Below are positions 15,201 through 25,575 of a stretch of DNA of 64,000 bases, piece after piece (within the stretch, counting starts at the first letter, position 1; every line of letters begins with the position of its first letter). The position numbers were made by a program, and so were the translations under genes. The DNA comes from Fistularia commersonii. Taxonomy: Eukaryota; Chordata; Actinopteri; Syngnathiformes; Fistulariidae. The stretch is from assembly GCA_037954325.1 (NCBI GenBank), contig JBBMNZ010000015.1:14240501-14304500 (forward strand), in the 5' to 3' direction. The notes below the pieces were generated by a model. That model saw only the letters and a program-made list of their open reading frames with translations. It was not told the DNA's origin and ran no database searches.

Positions 15201-15888
15201 TCTTTGAATAGTTAGAAACTTGCATCTCCATGCTGAATGTGTTGAGCTGGTGTAGGTGGGGGGTTTGACTCCCAGTGTTTAATTGAAATTGAGTGATTTC
15301 AAAAATGATTTTTTTTTTGTTTTTTTTTTCTCTCAAATTGTCTACATTTTGCCAAGTCGCTAAAATGTCACTGAGTGCAACTTCAGAGGTTTACAAGATG
15401 AGATGAGTTTCAGATTGCAGGGTCGAGAAGCAGCGGGCAGCAAAGTTTCGATTCATCGTAGACATCAGAGTCTACCTTTCACGCTACAACACCTTTAACA
15501 AAAAAGTCATTCTACCAGCATCAATTGCCCTTTGGTTCGATGCAGCTTCAAATATGTTCTTCGATCTTTGTCTTATTTTTTATTTATTCATTTCGATCCC
15601 TTTTTTTCAGTTCGATATTTGTCACATTCATTCAGTCGTCAGGATCATCTGCTGTTTGGTTCCTTCATCCGTTAACGCCGGTTATTTTGACACAAGTTGC
15701 GTTCAAAAGGTGAAATGCTCCCGGAAAGGCGAGGCTCAGATGTCAAATCGGACTCCGGGGGGCCGACGAAGGCCGGCCCCGGCGTCCGTCACCCGGAGGA
15801 GAGGCCGGACCGGACAGGATGTATCAGCACCTGAGTATTTCCATGACGCCGCTGTTATTTGTTTTCCCTCCAGATGCAGTTCATGTAA
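169..15888 (+). CDS. picalm: picalm, phosphatidylinositol-binding clathrin assembly protein (3' part, exons joined)
   Basis: CALM binds PI(4,5)P2 through an N-terminal ANTH domain (upstream of this window), and recruits clathrin and AP-2 and sorts small R-SNAREs through the disordered tail encoded here. Fourteen exons join in one frame: 169-254, 869-992, 1761-1894, 2418-2503, 4840-4992, 5776-5859, 6752-6832, 7326-7436, 9071-9199, 9838-9868, 9952-10051, 12838-12897, 13620-13721 and 15874-15888. Together they give 431 codons plus stop (376 without the two middle cassettes). Diagnostic blocks include SSLLDALEQHLASLEGKK, GLNVDFDSVFGN, SNDLDSSLANLVGNLGIG, EKKLTGG.NWQPK and the end GAQMQFM (human ends GAQIQFM). 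NPF/NPFL, DLL and FGN-type adaptor motifs are visible. SNAP91 (AP180) is the only serious alternative; the short tail and QFM end favour picalm. The gene is followed in the same direction by sytl2. Confidence 0.95.
869..992 (+). CDS. picalm: picalm exon, charged helical segment
   Basis: Acceptor AAATCAG ends at 868 and donor GTATAT starts at 993. It completes the split Arg and encodes ASTLSNAVSSLANTG followed by FTKVDEREKQAALEEEQ, a highly charged, probably helical stretch characteristic of CALM/AP180. It ends in phase 0 at ...LKALK. Confidence 0.93.
1761..1894 (+). CDS. picalm: picalm exon, EQRLKEL
   Basis: Acceptor TGTAG ends at 1760 and donor GTGAGG starts at 1895. It encodes EQRLKELQKNPSTATTD and then NPAIDLFSTSSSN, parallel to human EQRLKELAKK...APAIDIFSTPSSSN. 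Ends in phase 2. Confidence 0.9.
2418..2503 (+). CDS. picalm: picalm exon, DLLDLQ clathrin/adaptor motif region
   Basis: Acceptor CTCTCAG ends at 2417 and donor GTGAGA starts at 2504. It encodes STSKAANDLLDLQPAFQQ and ends TNTWG. The acidic-dileucine-like NDLLDLQ block is shared with mammalian PICALM (PNDLLDLQ). Phase 2 in, phase 1 out. Confidence 0.9.
2504..4839 (+). other. picalm intron, no recognisable feature
   Basis: A 2.3-kb AT-rich intron. I see no exon-like frame, tandem array or transposon end in it, only short T and A runs. The nearest thing to a signal is the ordinary polypyrimidine tract before the 4840 acceptor. Confidence 0.6.
4840..4992 (+). CDS. picalm: picalm exon, NPFL motif
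   Basis: Acceptor CATCCAG ends at 4839 and donor GTGGGA starts at 4993. It encodes EPFPCAAEAVEESIPISNPF followed by LT, aligning with human DPFSATVDAVDDAIPSLNPFLT, and ends SSRTPSHEVF. NPF is an EH-domain ligand. Phase 1 to phase 1, as are the next three exons, so the cassettes that follow can be skipped without a frameshift. Confidence 0.9.
5776..5859 (+). CDS. picalm: picalm candidate cassette exon A (NPF-containing)
   Basis: 84 nt, phase 1 at both ends, so in-frame whether included or skipped. Acceptor TTTTCTGCAG has a long T/C tract and the donor is GTACCA. It encodes DHYNPFFDSSSSLSSDLDG and then PTQIDTFVT. The NPF and acidic Ser-rich context fit an endocytic adaptor tail. It is absent from the human PICALM form I recall, so I treat it as optional; no transcript evidence is available here. 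Confidence 0.72.
6752..6832 (+). CDS. picalm: picalm candidate cassette exon B
   Basis: 81 nt, phase 1 at both ends. The acceptor GTGTTAG follows a C/T-rich stretch from about 6660, and the donor is GTAGGT. It encodes DTYCGPSSYTTTPLFHS and then ETTAVAGLFR, with no stop. Joined to the next exon it reads LFRGFTASP. It matches the cassette pattern of the preceding exon. The sequence is not one I recognise from mammalian PICALM. Confidence 0.68.
7326..7436 (+). CDS. picalm: picalm exon, GLNVDFDSVFGN
   Basis: Acceptor CTCCGCAG ends at 7325 and donor GTAAGG starts at 7437. It encodes GFTASPTPQQPQNSQ and GLNVDFDSVFGNN, matching human GFTPSPVAQPHPSAGLNVDFESVFGN almost position by position. Phase 1 to phase 1. 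Confidence 0.93.
7437..9070 (+). other. picalm intron
   Basis: A 1.6-kb intron. A 155-codon open frame (7698-8165) lies in it but has no recognised family and no splice partners. A CT/TC-rich run at 8888-8912 and a T/C-rich stretch before the 9071 acceptor are the only compositional features. Confidence 0.55.
9071..9199 (+). CDS. picalm: picalm exon, GGILKPTVAS / DLDSSLANLVG
   Basis: Acceptor GATTAAG ends at 9070 after a long C/T tract, and donor GTAAGT starts at 9200. It encodes DALGGILKPTVASSPNQ and KLVSNDLDSSLANLVG, the most conserved part of the CALM tail. Phase 1 to phase 1. Confidence 0.94.
9838..9868 (+). CDS. picalm: picalm 31-nt micro-exon
   Basis: Acceptor TCTCCTAG ends at 9837 and donor GTAAGT starts at 9869. 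It encodes NLGIGNGTAK across the junctions (human NLGIGNGTTK). The short length is compensated by near-consensus splice sites. Phase 1 in, phase 2 out. Confidence 0.9.
9952..10051 (+). CDS. picalm: picalm exon, EKKLTGGTNWQPK
   Basis: Acceptor TTGCTGCAG ends at 9951 and donor GTAAAC starts at 10052. It encodes NDLHWTQPGEKKLTGGTNW followed by QPKTAPSTTWNPATM, matching human NDVNWSQPGEKKLTGGSNWQPK. Ends in phase 0. Confidence 0.94.
10052..12837 (+). other. picalm intron
   Basis: 2.8 kb. In mammals a small alternative exon (NGMHFPQY) lies in this interval; I did not find an obvious counterpart. A 95-codon open frame (11865-12152) has no recognised family. Short T runs, an A17 run near 12363 and a C/G-rich patch at 12150-12330 are the only distinctive composition. 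Confidence 0.5.
12838..12897 (+). CDS. picalm: picalm exon, PTTTPTGMM
   Basis: Acceptor CACTTCAG ends at 12837 and donor GTAAGC starts at 12898. Exactly 20 codons, phase 0 to phase 0: APSVMAFPTTTPTGMMAYAM (human APPVMAYPATTPTGMIGYGI). Confidence 0.92.
13620..13721 (+). CDS. picalm: picalm exon, MTQPTMIYTQPVMRPANPFG
   Basis: Acceptor CTCCTTCAG ends at 13619 and donor GTAAGA starts at 13722. 34 codons, phase 0 to phase 0: PPNMGSVMMTQPTMIYTQ then PVMRPANPFGSNPGAQ, with another NPF. Because it ends in phase 0 after GAQ, it can splice in frame to either 14774 or 15874. Confidence 0.94.
13722..15873 (+). other. picalm last intron
   Basis: Besides the candidate exon at 14774-14866 it holds long T runs (14984-15005, 15119-15140, 15309-15329), a short CATG/CATA-rich tract near 13838-13878 and a GC-rich patch at 15720-15830. 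No mobile element was recognised. Confidence 0.5.
14774..14866 (+). CDS. picalm: picalm candidate alternative last exon with AP180-type C-terminus
   Basis: A strong pyrimidine tract (about 14730-14770) precedes TGACTCAG at 14766-14773. From 14774 the frame expected after the GAQ exon stays open for 30 codons: SPSTSSPSSLGHLRAP, then VKDPFAQLFLQNFL, then TAG. SNAP91/AP180 proteins end in KDPLADLNIKDFL after a Ser/Pro-rich stretch, so both composition and terminal motif fit. DPF is an AP-2 alpha-appendage ligand. No polyadenylation signal is obvious close behind, so a transcript could run on through the 15874 exon. Inferred from sequence only. Confidence 0.65.
   Translation, partial: SPSTSSPSSLGHLRAPVKDPFAQLFLQNFL
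15874..15888 (+). CDS. picalm: picalm terminal coding exon, MQFM stop
   Basis: Acceptor CCCTCCAG ends at 15873. ATG CAG TTC ATG TAA continues the frame from GAQ to give GAQMQFM, the conserved CALM C-terminus. Confidence 0.92.
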   Translation: MQFM

Positions 15889-17075
15889 CCAGTGAGGGGA
15901 GGGGTCTCACCCACCTGAAGATGATTCACCACAAAAGTCAAGTATTCAAGTGAACATGTAGTTTGCCTCCAATGAACTCACCTCTCTATCTCTGAGAGCC
16001 AGCAGCCCACACAAAGACTCGTTGAATCTAATCCCGGTGACTCAGAGTGGCCGCGGCCGTCTCAGAGATGCACCCCAGTGGACATTGTGCCCATCTCGTC
16101 ACGTCCGCATCACGGAGGGAGTGGAGGAAAAAACCATGTGGACAGGGATGACTCAGCCTCCAGTGTCCTCCTGGACAAAGAGAGAAAGAACACCCTAAGG
16201 CAGCGCGCCTTCGCCGTTAATCAACCTGGAACATTTCAATCCACGCCGTTTTGGTCTCCCGCTGCTCCCAAGTCCGCCCGGGAGACCCTCGTCTTTTCGA
16301 TTACCGATCGTCATTACCTTTAAAGGCTTCCTTGGATCAGCAAACAAATTTCAATTTCTACCACATCTTTTTTTTTTTTTTTTTTTCCTTTTCTATTTTT
16401 GTGTATTGTTTGCAGTAGACATTCCTTGTGTATTGTTTGTATTTATTTATGATTACCTTAAGAGGATAACATTCAGATGAAAAAAAAAACAAAACAAAAA
16501 TGTAACTAGTCATCAGCTTCTCCTTGTGAGAGGTCTTCAGGTTTATACATAGGTATGATTGATTGTAGAATTGGGTTTTGAGTGATTGAGATGATTTTTA
16601 GAAAAAAAAAGTTAATATAAAGAGGAGACACGTCGTGTTTGCAGGGGCACTAGATATTCTGTGTACTCGTATGATGCCTTGCGCAATTCTCCGCGGCCCC
16701 TCGGGAGCCACGGACGAATCTACGTGGTTGGGGAAGTCCATAATTAGATGGGGGCAGTTTCTAAGAAATTGTGCAAGGGAACATTTTTCACAAAGGCACT
16801 ACATTTTGTGATTGGAAAGGTATCCGCATATATGCTTTTTGACGCTTCCGGCATGCCATTTCTTCTTACATTTAACAAGGCTCCTGGATGCCCTTATCCA
16901 ACCTGAATGTAGAAGGTCACTTTCCGGCTCGGGTCATGTTTCCACGGGTGAGCACGGGGCGGGAGGGAGAGGGTACGGGGATGCGGGTCAAATTGTCTGC
17001 AGAGATGCAGCCGTGCAGGAGAATAGAGTGCTGTTGATCGGTGCTTTGTGTAAATAAAACTGATCCTGCGAGTCA
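15889..17075 (+). other. picalm: picalm 3' UTR (minimum extent)
   Basis: Non-coding sequence after the TAA with long A and T runs. AATAAA at 17053-17058 is the first canonical poly(A) signal in a plausible setting. Further AATAAA copies at 18932-18937 and 19187-19192 could give longer UTRs. The true end cannot be decided from sequence alone. Confidence 0.55.
17053..17058 (+). terminator. candidate picalm poly(A) signal
   Basis: AATAAA about 1.17 kb after the stop codon. Alternatives lie downstream at 18932 and 19187. Confidence 0.5.
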
Positions 17076-19258
17076 CCGGGATGAAAGATGACCCCAACAT
17101 GAAAGTGGCCTTCAATCCATTAACTGAGCATATTTTTTGCTGCATTGTCCCCGCAGATTCTATTTTTGTTTGATTTTTTTCAAGTAAAGTGCAAGCTTCC
17201 ACATTGTCTTTGGTTCCGTGTTTCTTTGGAAAGCGGAATATTCTCGGACAGAGATTTTATTGTGCTTTCGCCTTTCGGCCGCCGTCCAGTTTTTCGGCTT
17301 CAAACCGGTCCCGTGTTGGCAGAACAGTAAAAGCCCGGTCCAAGTTAAAGGGCACGCGCTTTTCGTAGGAAGCCGTATTCCGACAGGGGGTACACCTTCG
17401 CCGCCAGGTGTCCGTATTACCAGATACATTGAGAAGTGTTGAGATTAAGAAAAAACGGCTACATTTATGTAGACATTGTAAAAAAAAAATTAAAAAAAAA
17501 CTATCCTAGTTCCACCCACATCACCTTTAAAACCCACTTATGAATGAGACCCTCCTTGCTTTGGATTCTCTGAATTTTTCATTTGTGCAGGAAAACATCA
17601 AGTGATGTCATCTTTTGAATCCAGAGGGAATTTGTGTGGAAGACTACAATTCAAATATAAGACCACGACGCACCAAAGGCAAACCTCGGCGCAACCGAAT
17701 CTGCAACGAAAATTTAATGCAGATGTTTACTAAATTTTTGTCTTCTGAAGGCCACATCTGCCGAAATCAGGAGAACAAAAACATTCCGCCAAAGTTTCCT
17801 GGAGCTTAACACATTGTTTATTTTAACGGTCTATCACGGAAAATGAAGTTGTTTAAAAAAAAAAAAATACCCCCTTTGTATTTAATGTGCCATCCGATGT
17901 ATTACAAGGTATGAGGATTCGGGATTGTACGTTAAAACTTGTTTGTGGACTCAGTAGGAAGAATAAGACGGCACTGTGAGGGACGTTAACGGTTAAAAAA
18001 AAAAAAGAGTCGAGGGAGGAAAAAGCATTAATCTCAATGGACGCTGTGTTCCAAGTCTATTTTCAGAGGGAGATCATGCCAAGATGAAGTTGTTTGAATT
18101 ATAGACCTGTTGAGGACCTCTTATCCTCGAGGGACGGCACCGAGCTGAACGACGCTCCGCTTGTCGGACGTTTTAATCGAGGATAACGGCCAATTCTCCC
18201 CCCCCCCCTCCTAAAAGTACAATGCATCTTCCACACACGCACACACGTCTGGGGAGTTAATAGTGACATGGGAAGCAATCTGTCAAAGAGTAGGATTTCA
18301 AGTTTTTGTTTTGGGACCTTCACAGTACAATAGATGATTACAACATGTATAACCGCATGCAAATTATTAAATTATTGTTGTGACAGAAGATTGGTGCAGG
18401 GGAAATGAACGTCATCTCTCAAACCCTCCCCCCCAAAAAAAAACACTTTTCTGGCAGGAGTTTTCTGGGGAGATACAATTCCATGACTCAATAATTAAAC
18501 AGGCAAACTATTGGGATGTCAGTGCGGGGGGGAAGACGACGTGGCCTCGCCTCCCCTCGTATATTACATTTCTCCCCGATATTAGAATAATTTTGGGAAG
18601 CAGCAGACAGCGGAGTTCAGATCATCGGGGGAACATTAATTTCCCCCCGGAGCTGATCTACCGTCTGCTCCGGGAGTCATTACACAGCTGTTGCCAAACA
18701 TTTAGACGTAAACACGCAGGAAAACAGAATGCGCCGGCGAAAAGGTCGCCGGTTTGACGCGCGAAGTTGCGACAATGAGATGACTTATAAAGCCTTTACC
18801 TCGTTTTCCCCCTTTTCCTTTGCATCTCTATCTTCCGAGCCGAAAATAAGGAAGGGAAATCACGGTGTTTTCCTCTGGCCTTCTGTCCTGCTTTGCATTC
18901 ATCTTTTTCCCTCCTTATATCAGCACTCATAAATAAATTACATCCCTTCCAGTCTTTGCCCTCCTTTCATCTTCTCCCTTCGCCCCAAATCAGACAAGGT
19001 CAATTCTTTGATTTGTTGTTTTATTTACAGAATACTACGGCATTTCTGCTGTTATTAGGAAAACGAAATAGGACGACGCGTTCGAATGCTGCCAATCGTC
19101 TCATTCTCGTATTGTTCGCCCGCCCTCGCGGCCCCACTCTGAAACAATAATACCGGCTCAAAGATGGTGAAGATTTGCTGAAAATCAATAAAACCACAGG
19201 AAATGAGCGTCAGTAACACAGTAACAAAAAGGATCCAGCCTGGTCCACTGATTCTCTC

Positions 19259-19287
19259 TCACACACACACACACACACGTGTGTGTG
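19259..19287. repeat. (CA)n-(GT)n palindromic dinucleotide repeat
   Basis: CA repeat immediately followed by GT repeat, able to fold as a perfect hairpin. Confidence 0.85.
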
Positions 19288-19524
19288 CACTATCCGGTGA
19301 TCCGATCCTTAAAAATCCATTTTCTTTTTCATCAAAAATTCTTCTCGTTGGCAAAAAATGTAATAAAAAAAGTATTAAAACTGTATTTATTTGAATGTAT
19401 TGAGGGAGAAGGAGCCGTAGTGTGTTTTAGCTGCGATGGAGGAAGGAGTGCTTCAGGGAGCAGCTCTGAGGAATCATCGAGGACGAGAAGGTTTGCAGAT
19501 GGAGGAGCTCCAGAGAGGCGGAGG

Positions 19525-19795
19525 TACAGGACTGTCTCAGAAAATTAGAATATTGTGATAAAGTTCTTTCCGTAATGCAATTTAAAAAAAAAAAAAAAAA
19601 AACTTTTTCATGATATTCTAATATTTTGAGATAGGATTTTTGAGTTTTCCTAAGATGTAAGCCATAATCAGCAATATTAAAATAATAAAAGGCTTGCAGT
19701 ATTTCAGAATGTATGACATTTTTGGTTTTGTAATTGCATTACAGAAGATCAAGAATTTTATCACAATATTCTATTTTTTTCTGAGACAGTTCTTT
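19525..19795. mobile_element. TIR MITE, copy 1 (Tc1/mariner-like by its TA flank)
   Basis: Begins TACAGGACTGTCTCAGAAAA and ends with the inverted complement (...TTTTTTCTGAGACAGT). The interior is largely an extended inverted repeat containing GAATATTGTGATAAAGTTC and TTTATCACAATATTC. Two further copies are at 26203 and 37013. It is non-coding, so a non-autonomous element. Confidence 0.8.
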
Positions 19796-20554
19796 ATGTC
19801 CTGGAGACGAGAAGATGGAAGGCCGGCAGCGGCGAGACAGAATACAAGTGGGTTCTTGAAATCTTCTCGTCGTCGCAACCGTACTTGAATTTCTTCACTT
19901 GAAGACCACCAAGTTTAAAAAAAAAAAACGTCTATATACAGAAACTCCCCACGGGTCATTAGAACCGAAGAAGCCTCTCGAATCAGGGGTGAAATGTCTT
20001 CGGGTGAAGAAATTCAGGTCCAATTGTCACGACAAGAAGATTTCGACAAGAAATTCACCGTGACCCGGATGACCGAGAACCTCCACAGGAATACAAGTGG
20101 GTGAATGAGAGGTTCTGGAGTGGGGCTGCAGGGAGTGGGAGATAAAGAAGGTGGAGGAGTTTAAATAGTTAGGATCAAAAATCCGGAGCAGTTTGGAGAA
20201 GAAGTGGAGAAACCTGCAAAAGCAGGATGGAACGGATGGAGGAAAGTGTCAGGAAAAGCGGAAAAAACGGTGGCGAGACACAGAGGAACAGACAGAAAGC
20301 AGCAGAAATGGAGATGATGAGGTTCTTTTAGGGGAGTGAGGAAGATGGATGGAGAGGAGAGGCTGAACGTGCCAGAAGGTCTGGATGGAGGGAGAGAAGA
20401 CAGGAAGTTAGCGGGGTGCGGACGAAAAAAAAAAAAAAAAAAGGATGAATATCCCAGAAAGTAATTTAGCACAAATTGCAATTAGCACCCGGAAAAAAAA
20501 TAAAAAAATTTAAAAAAAAATGATGAAATGAATGAATGTATGTATATGGTTCTG

Positions 20555-20681
20555 AGATGGCTATTTGGTTGAGTGGTCGCTTCTGAATTTCGACTACTGG
20601 TACTTTGGATCTTCGGTGACTGAATTGCACTTTTTGTAAGTCGCTTTGGATAAAAGCGTCTGCCAAATGACTGCGATGATA
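20555..20681 (+). mobile_element. short tRNA-derived SINE
   Basis: Starts with a tRNA A-box-like TGGTTGAGTGG and ends with TTGTAAGTCGCTTTGGATAA plus AAGCGTCTGCCAAATGA, a tail I recognise as very widespread in fish SINEs. It looks internally shortened (about 125 bp). Confidence 0.65.
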
Positions 20682-20907
20682 TATATATTTATTTGCTTAT
20701 TTATTTATTCATGTATTTATTTGCTTATTTCTTTTCTTTCCGTCTCTGACAGCAGGGGACGAGAGGACCGCCCGGCCTCTCGCTCTCCGTGGCAACCGAC
20801 TGGGGTTGATTTTTTTTGGGAAAAAAAAAAAAAAAAAAAACGAAAAGGACGGCGCGGGACATTCTGGCAAAGTCAGGATTCGTCTGCCTCAGGAGACACA
20901 GGTGCAG

Positions 20908-20931
20908 CACACACACACACACACACACACA
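20908..20931. repeat. (CA)n microsatellite
   Basis: About 12 CA units following an A20 run at 20821-20840. Confidence 0.85.
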
Positions 20932-22110
20932 GACAGAAGGGCCTTAATATGAAAGCTACATCCTGCTTGGCAGGGCTGCCCGGGCAGCGATAGGAGGATT
21001 CTTTGTGGCGCCCCTGTTTTGGATGCAGCGGCGGAGAACGCGCGTTTGTTCGGCGCCGCGACTCTCACCCATTCATTGGCCACGCGATAAAAGCCCGACT
21101 GTCGAATTACGAGACCTTCCTTTTCACTTCACATGACCGTCAGAACATAACTCTCCCTCCCATCACGGCTCGGAATGGACGCCAAAAAGCCCCTCGTCGG
21201 TTCCCTCGGTTTTCCAAGCGACCGATGCATTGACCTTTCCGTCTTTTCAAACGGTCCATCCGATAACGTCGACGTTCTCCGTGGAAACGCACCAAATATA
21301 TCGAACGCTCGTCGACGGAGGCCGATGATGGGCGTGCGTCCCCCGCTTCCCCGCCCGAGGGGGTCCGGACGGACTCGGGCCTCTCGACGGGAGGCCGGCA
21401 ACCGCCGGATTTGAAAACGGAAGCGGTGAGTCACCGCGCTTCCTGCAGCCGACGGCCCGTCGAGGCGGGGCGCCTCTTTGGAAACACGGAAGTTGCAACA
21501 GTTTGATCGTGAGACGAGATTGTGAAACAATGAGGCTTTAATAGGAACATATTATCTCAGCACATCCGTGGGATCTGAGTTTGTGTTTAATCCGGCGAAG
21601 CCGATTGGTTGAAGGTGGAATTCCTCACCCTGGATCGACGTTATGCTGCTCCGCTAACACTTAACAAGAGCTAACATGAATTAATTTTAATTATTAACCA
21701 TTTACTACCGTGACTCAGCAGACTCCCTTTACCGACCTTTCCATTTGTCATGGAAATATTAGCCACATTGCAGTCACTTCCCCTTACGCCTCACCCAGAT
21801 TGAGCCCAGGATTGTGCAAGTATACATAAAATAATACAAATCGACACAGTGTGGAAATGAAATGGTTATAATATTGCGGTAACATTTCATTAATAACGTG
21901 CACCTTCTCAGTTGCTATAAACGATGCGAGAGTATTTAGAAACCAGGTTGTGATGTCACTGCTTGTTGGTGTGGAAACCGGAAGTCACCCAGACAGAATG
22001 TCTATTCTTAATTTTAGGGTTTAGAACAAACAGTATATGTACAGTATGTTCTGTATTACTTAAAACAAATTTACCTGAAAGAAAGGTACAGACATTAATC
22101 AATAAAGTGC

Positions 22111-22134
22111 ATATGTGTGTGTGTGTGTGTGTGT
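22111..22134. repeat. (GT)n microsatellite
   Basis: About ten near-perfect TG units followed by a G-rich stretch. Confidence 0.8.
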
Positions 22135-25100
22135 ATGTGGTGGTGGGGAGGGGGGGTGCAACTTAAATTGGCTAAAGGTGCAGTTTTTTTCTTTCCAGAG
22201 GTCAATAATCAGTGTGTGCAGCAGGTTGGGGCGAGTGGAGCGCTGCTGCCCCCTCCTGATTTCAATACACTACTGCCGCACTTGGAAAATCAATAGAAAT
22301 CAATTAAAATAAATTATCTGTTTGTGTGTGGACTATTTATATATATGTTTATTTATTCATTCATTTTTATTATATAAAATAGATAAGAAATAAAATAAAT
22401 AATAAATTTATTCATTTTTATTATATAAAATAAATAATAAAGAAATAATACACACACACACACACACACATATATACATATGTACATATATATATATTCT
22501 AATTCTTTATTTAGGTACAAGTAAATCAAGTAATCATAATCAAGTAAATCATAATAGCTATACTGGAGGTCAAGAGAGAAGAAGAAGAACTCATGTAATG
22601 TGATATAAAATGCTAATTTACCCCAATTCTTGTGTTTTATCTATGTATTTTTCATTGAATTTTGACTTTTTATTTTTTCCTGTCTTGGAATTAAATATCT
22701 AGGTATGTAAAACAAATTGTCTAAATAAGGACAAAATAAAATTTGAAAAAAAAAAAAAAAAAGTAATGTATAGGTGTAATATGTGCATAAACAATTTGTT
22801 TCTACTTGCAGTGCATTCAGTGCATTTAATGTTGTTTTCCGACTAGAATCTACAATTCCTATCGTATTTGCTGCAAATAGATTGTGATGCGTTGATATCC
22901 TCATTTCTCTTCCTCCTGCTTTGACTGAAATCAATTTTGTTTTCAAACTATAATATCGTGAAACTGTTCTCAGCAGAAAACCAAACATTAGAATTATTAT
23001 GACGTGCATGTAATAAAATTCAATCTTCATAAAAATGAATCCTCGCCTATTGACTTTTCCTTATTTACATGTTTTCCGTCTCCGTCTGTGAATCCAGATG
23101 TTATCCGAAACCTGGAATATAATAGGACTTATAGTCATATTTATCACATTGGAGTAGAAATGTTTTAGTTTGCAGTTTTTATCCCCGGCGCTCTGACTCA
23201 TGCAAAACATTTAGTTGAATGTGATGTTCTGCACATTGAGAAACAACTATTTTTTCCATCCCAGCTGGATCCACCTGCAGACGCGGCCTCCACCTCCGCC
23301 TCCGCCTCCTCCAATCCCCCCCGCCGGCGTGTTTTCACGGCTCCTCCCACCTATTGGCTCCTGGAGATCCAGTAGTGAAAGTGAGTTTTCACTCAAGGGG
23401 CGGCAAAGTGAGAGGTGAGACGATCACTTTATTTTATTTAACTCTCATTGCTTTCTCCTACGAAGCAGTGTGCTTAAAAATTAGTAAAAGTATGGAGAAG
23501 TGCTTGCATGTCGTGCTGTTTTTTCTATTTTTTTTTTAATTAAATTGAAACATTAAAATTATTTGTAATTTTAATCTAAACGCTTAGATTTCGGATATCC
23601 GTTTTCATGATAAAATCAGTATTTGCTTCATCAGATTGTCCAATCTGATCAACGAACAGGAAGTCAGTTGCAAAAATATTTAAGCCCTAGTTATTCATTA
23701 ACGCAAAAAATAAATAAGGTAAAACTTCTTCAAACTGATTTATACATGTATTTATTTAAATGCATGCAAAGTGTGGTGGTATCACACTGATGGATGATGT
23801 GTTTTTTTGCTTACAATCAATTTCCCACCACAGCTCATTGTACGCTCGCAAGAAAACTCTTATCACGGTACTTTTGTGCATCAAGAACATGTTTGAATGA
23901 CACTTGTGTGTTTAAAAAGTGGAGTAATAGTACATACACGATAGTAAATACACAATATTTGCAGTTTTAAGACAGCATTGCTGGAGCGTGTTACAAATAT
24001 AGGCAATATATGAGGTTGTGTTTGCTGAATCAGATTTATTCATCCTGGTTTTTTGTGAAGTGCGTTTGACTCTTTCCGTCTTCGTCGCCGTTAGTCTTTT
24101 AAATCTTCGTCTCTGTTCAGCGGATTTCAACGACTTATCGCCCGCAATCTCTGACAGCTTCGGCTCTCGGCGCAACAGCTTTGGGAACGGGAAGGCGGTT
24201 TGTTCACGGTTACTCGAGCCGCGGGCCTTAATGTCTGATCCGGGTGACGGGTTTGAAATTCGACATTATCCGGGCTTGCCGATACTTTCCCCGCTGAAAA
24301 GTGCGCAGATGAGGAAATAACGGGCAAAAAGAAAGACTTTCCTACTTTCGCAGAACCAGTCCTTCAACATTTTTGCTTCAAATTGGAGAGTGTTGTATGT
24401 CACGGGGGCGAGTAATAAATCACCAACAACAATATAATCATGTCTCAACGGCACCGAACATTACATCCTGGATTGGCTGCGCATCAAAAGGATAGTTTGG
24501 CTTCTTATCAAACTCGACGTTGTTGAAACACGCACGAATTCCTTGGAATGGTTGTTTTCAGACGTCTCTTAAAGGGAAAGAACCAGTTTAGCAAACTGAC
24601 GCTGTGCATCCCCTCATTTTCTTCTTGTGTGTCCAAAACTATTTGTCCTCTTTGTTTTTCTTTTTTCCCTCCACTGTGTGCAGATATGAGTGTAATGCTA
24701 TAACAGCAGAATCATACTGGAAGAAGCAGGGAGGTCAAAAGACAAGATAAAGATGTTTTGTTGACTTTTTGAGTGTTTTGTTTTTCTTTTTAGCAGCTGA
24801 AAGTCCAAACTAAAAGCTTAGAATTAACTTCCTTTTTGCTTTCACATTCTAATCTTGATAATTTAGGGTATATCCTGTCCCTTTTTGCCTTCGCTGAACA
24901 GCCTGCAAGGTTAAATCCAGGAAAAAATAAGCTAAAAAAAAATAGCATATTGACAGAACGTGCTTATTGATATGCGACTGTCGAGGACATTATAATCCCA
25001 GAGTAATCCCAAATATCATTTTAAATGGATGTTGGGCTTAGCGGGCCTCTCTATTTAATCTTGCGGGAAACCGGGAAATCTATTTAATCGATCCGTATCA

Positions 25101-25474
25101 ATCCATCGATCTGTAGTGGGTTCACGTCACTGAATGATCGCGATTATCCAAGACGATATCTACCGTCGTCAACCATGGCGCTTTTCCACCAGGTTTTAAT
25201 ATCCCTTTACTTTGCCTCCCCGATGTCGTCCGGTAGGTTCAAACTGGCCGAGGAACAACAAACACGACTGCAGAAAAGCGCCTCGGCTAAAGGGGAGTTT
25301 TTCAAAACGAGCGACGCTTCAGTAGATAGCGGTGAGATCGGTATGCTTATCTGGAAACAGCCATCCTGCGAAAACAACCGATCGTGACCGAACCCGGAGG
25401 AACGTGCCGGATCCCCCGGCAGCTCGGCGTGCAGAAGAGCGGCGTGATGTTGTGACGCTTCGTGGACAGTCGCC

Positions 25475-25575
25475 ATGATCGACCTGAGCTTCCTGACCGA
25501 GGAGGAGCAGGAGTCCATCCTGGCCGTTCTGCAGAGAGACGCCAAACTCAAGAAAACCGAGGAGCAGCGCGTCCA
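25475..25575 (+). CDS. sytl2: sytl2 exon 1 (coding), SHD1
   Basis: ATG in GTCGCCATGA; donor GTAAGT at 25576. It encodes MIDLSFLTEEEQESILAV then LQRDAKLKKTEEQRV, the first helix of the Slp homology domain that binds Rab27. An upstream open frame (25175-25387) is out of frame and judged non-coding. Confidence 0.95.

Larger units (their letters stand above)
17076..25474. other. picalm-sytl2 intergenic region
   Basis: 8.4 kb without a supportable gene. It contains a MITE (19525-19795), a short tRNA-headed SINE (20555-20681), CA/GT repeats (19259-19287, 20908-20931, 22111-22134), AT-rich low-complexity sequence at 22330-22500 and a CpG-rich stretch at about 21000-21500. The sytl2 promoter must lie near its 3' end or further upstream. 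Confidence 0.6.

Noticed and set aside
14770..15336. 188-codon minus-strand frame
   Set aside because: Much of it is poly-Lys from T runs on the + strand, and it overlaps the picalm alternative exon antisense; no coding signature.
25175..25387. 70-codon frame just upstream of sytl2
   Set aside because: Out of frame with the SHD start and without family resemblance; probably 5' flank or leader.
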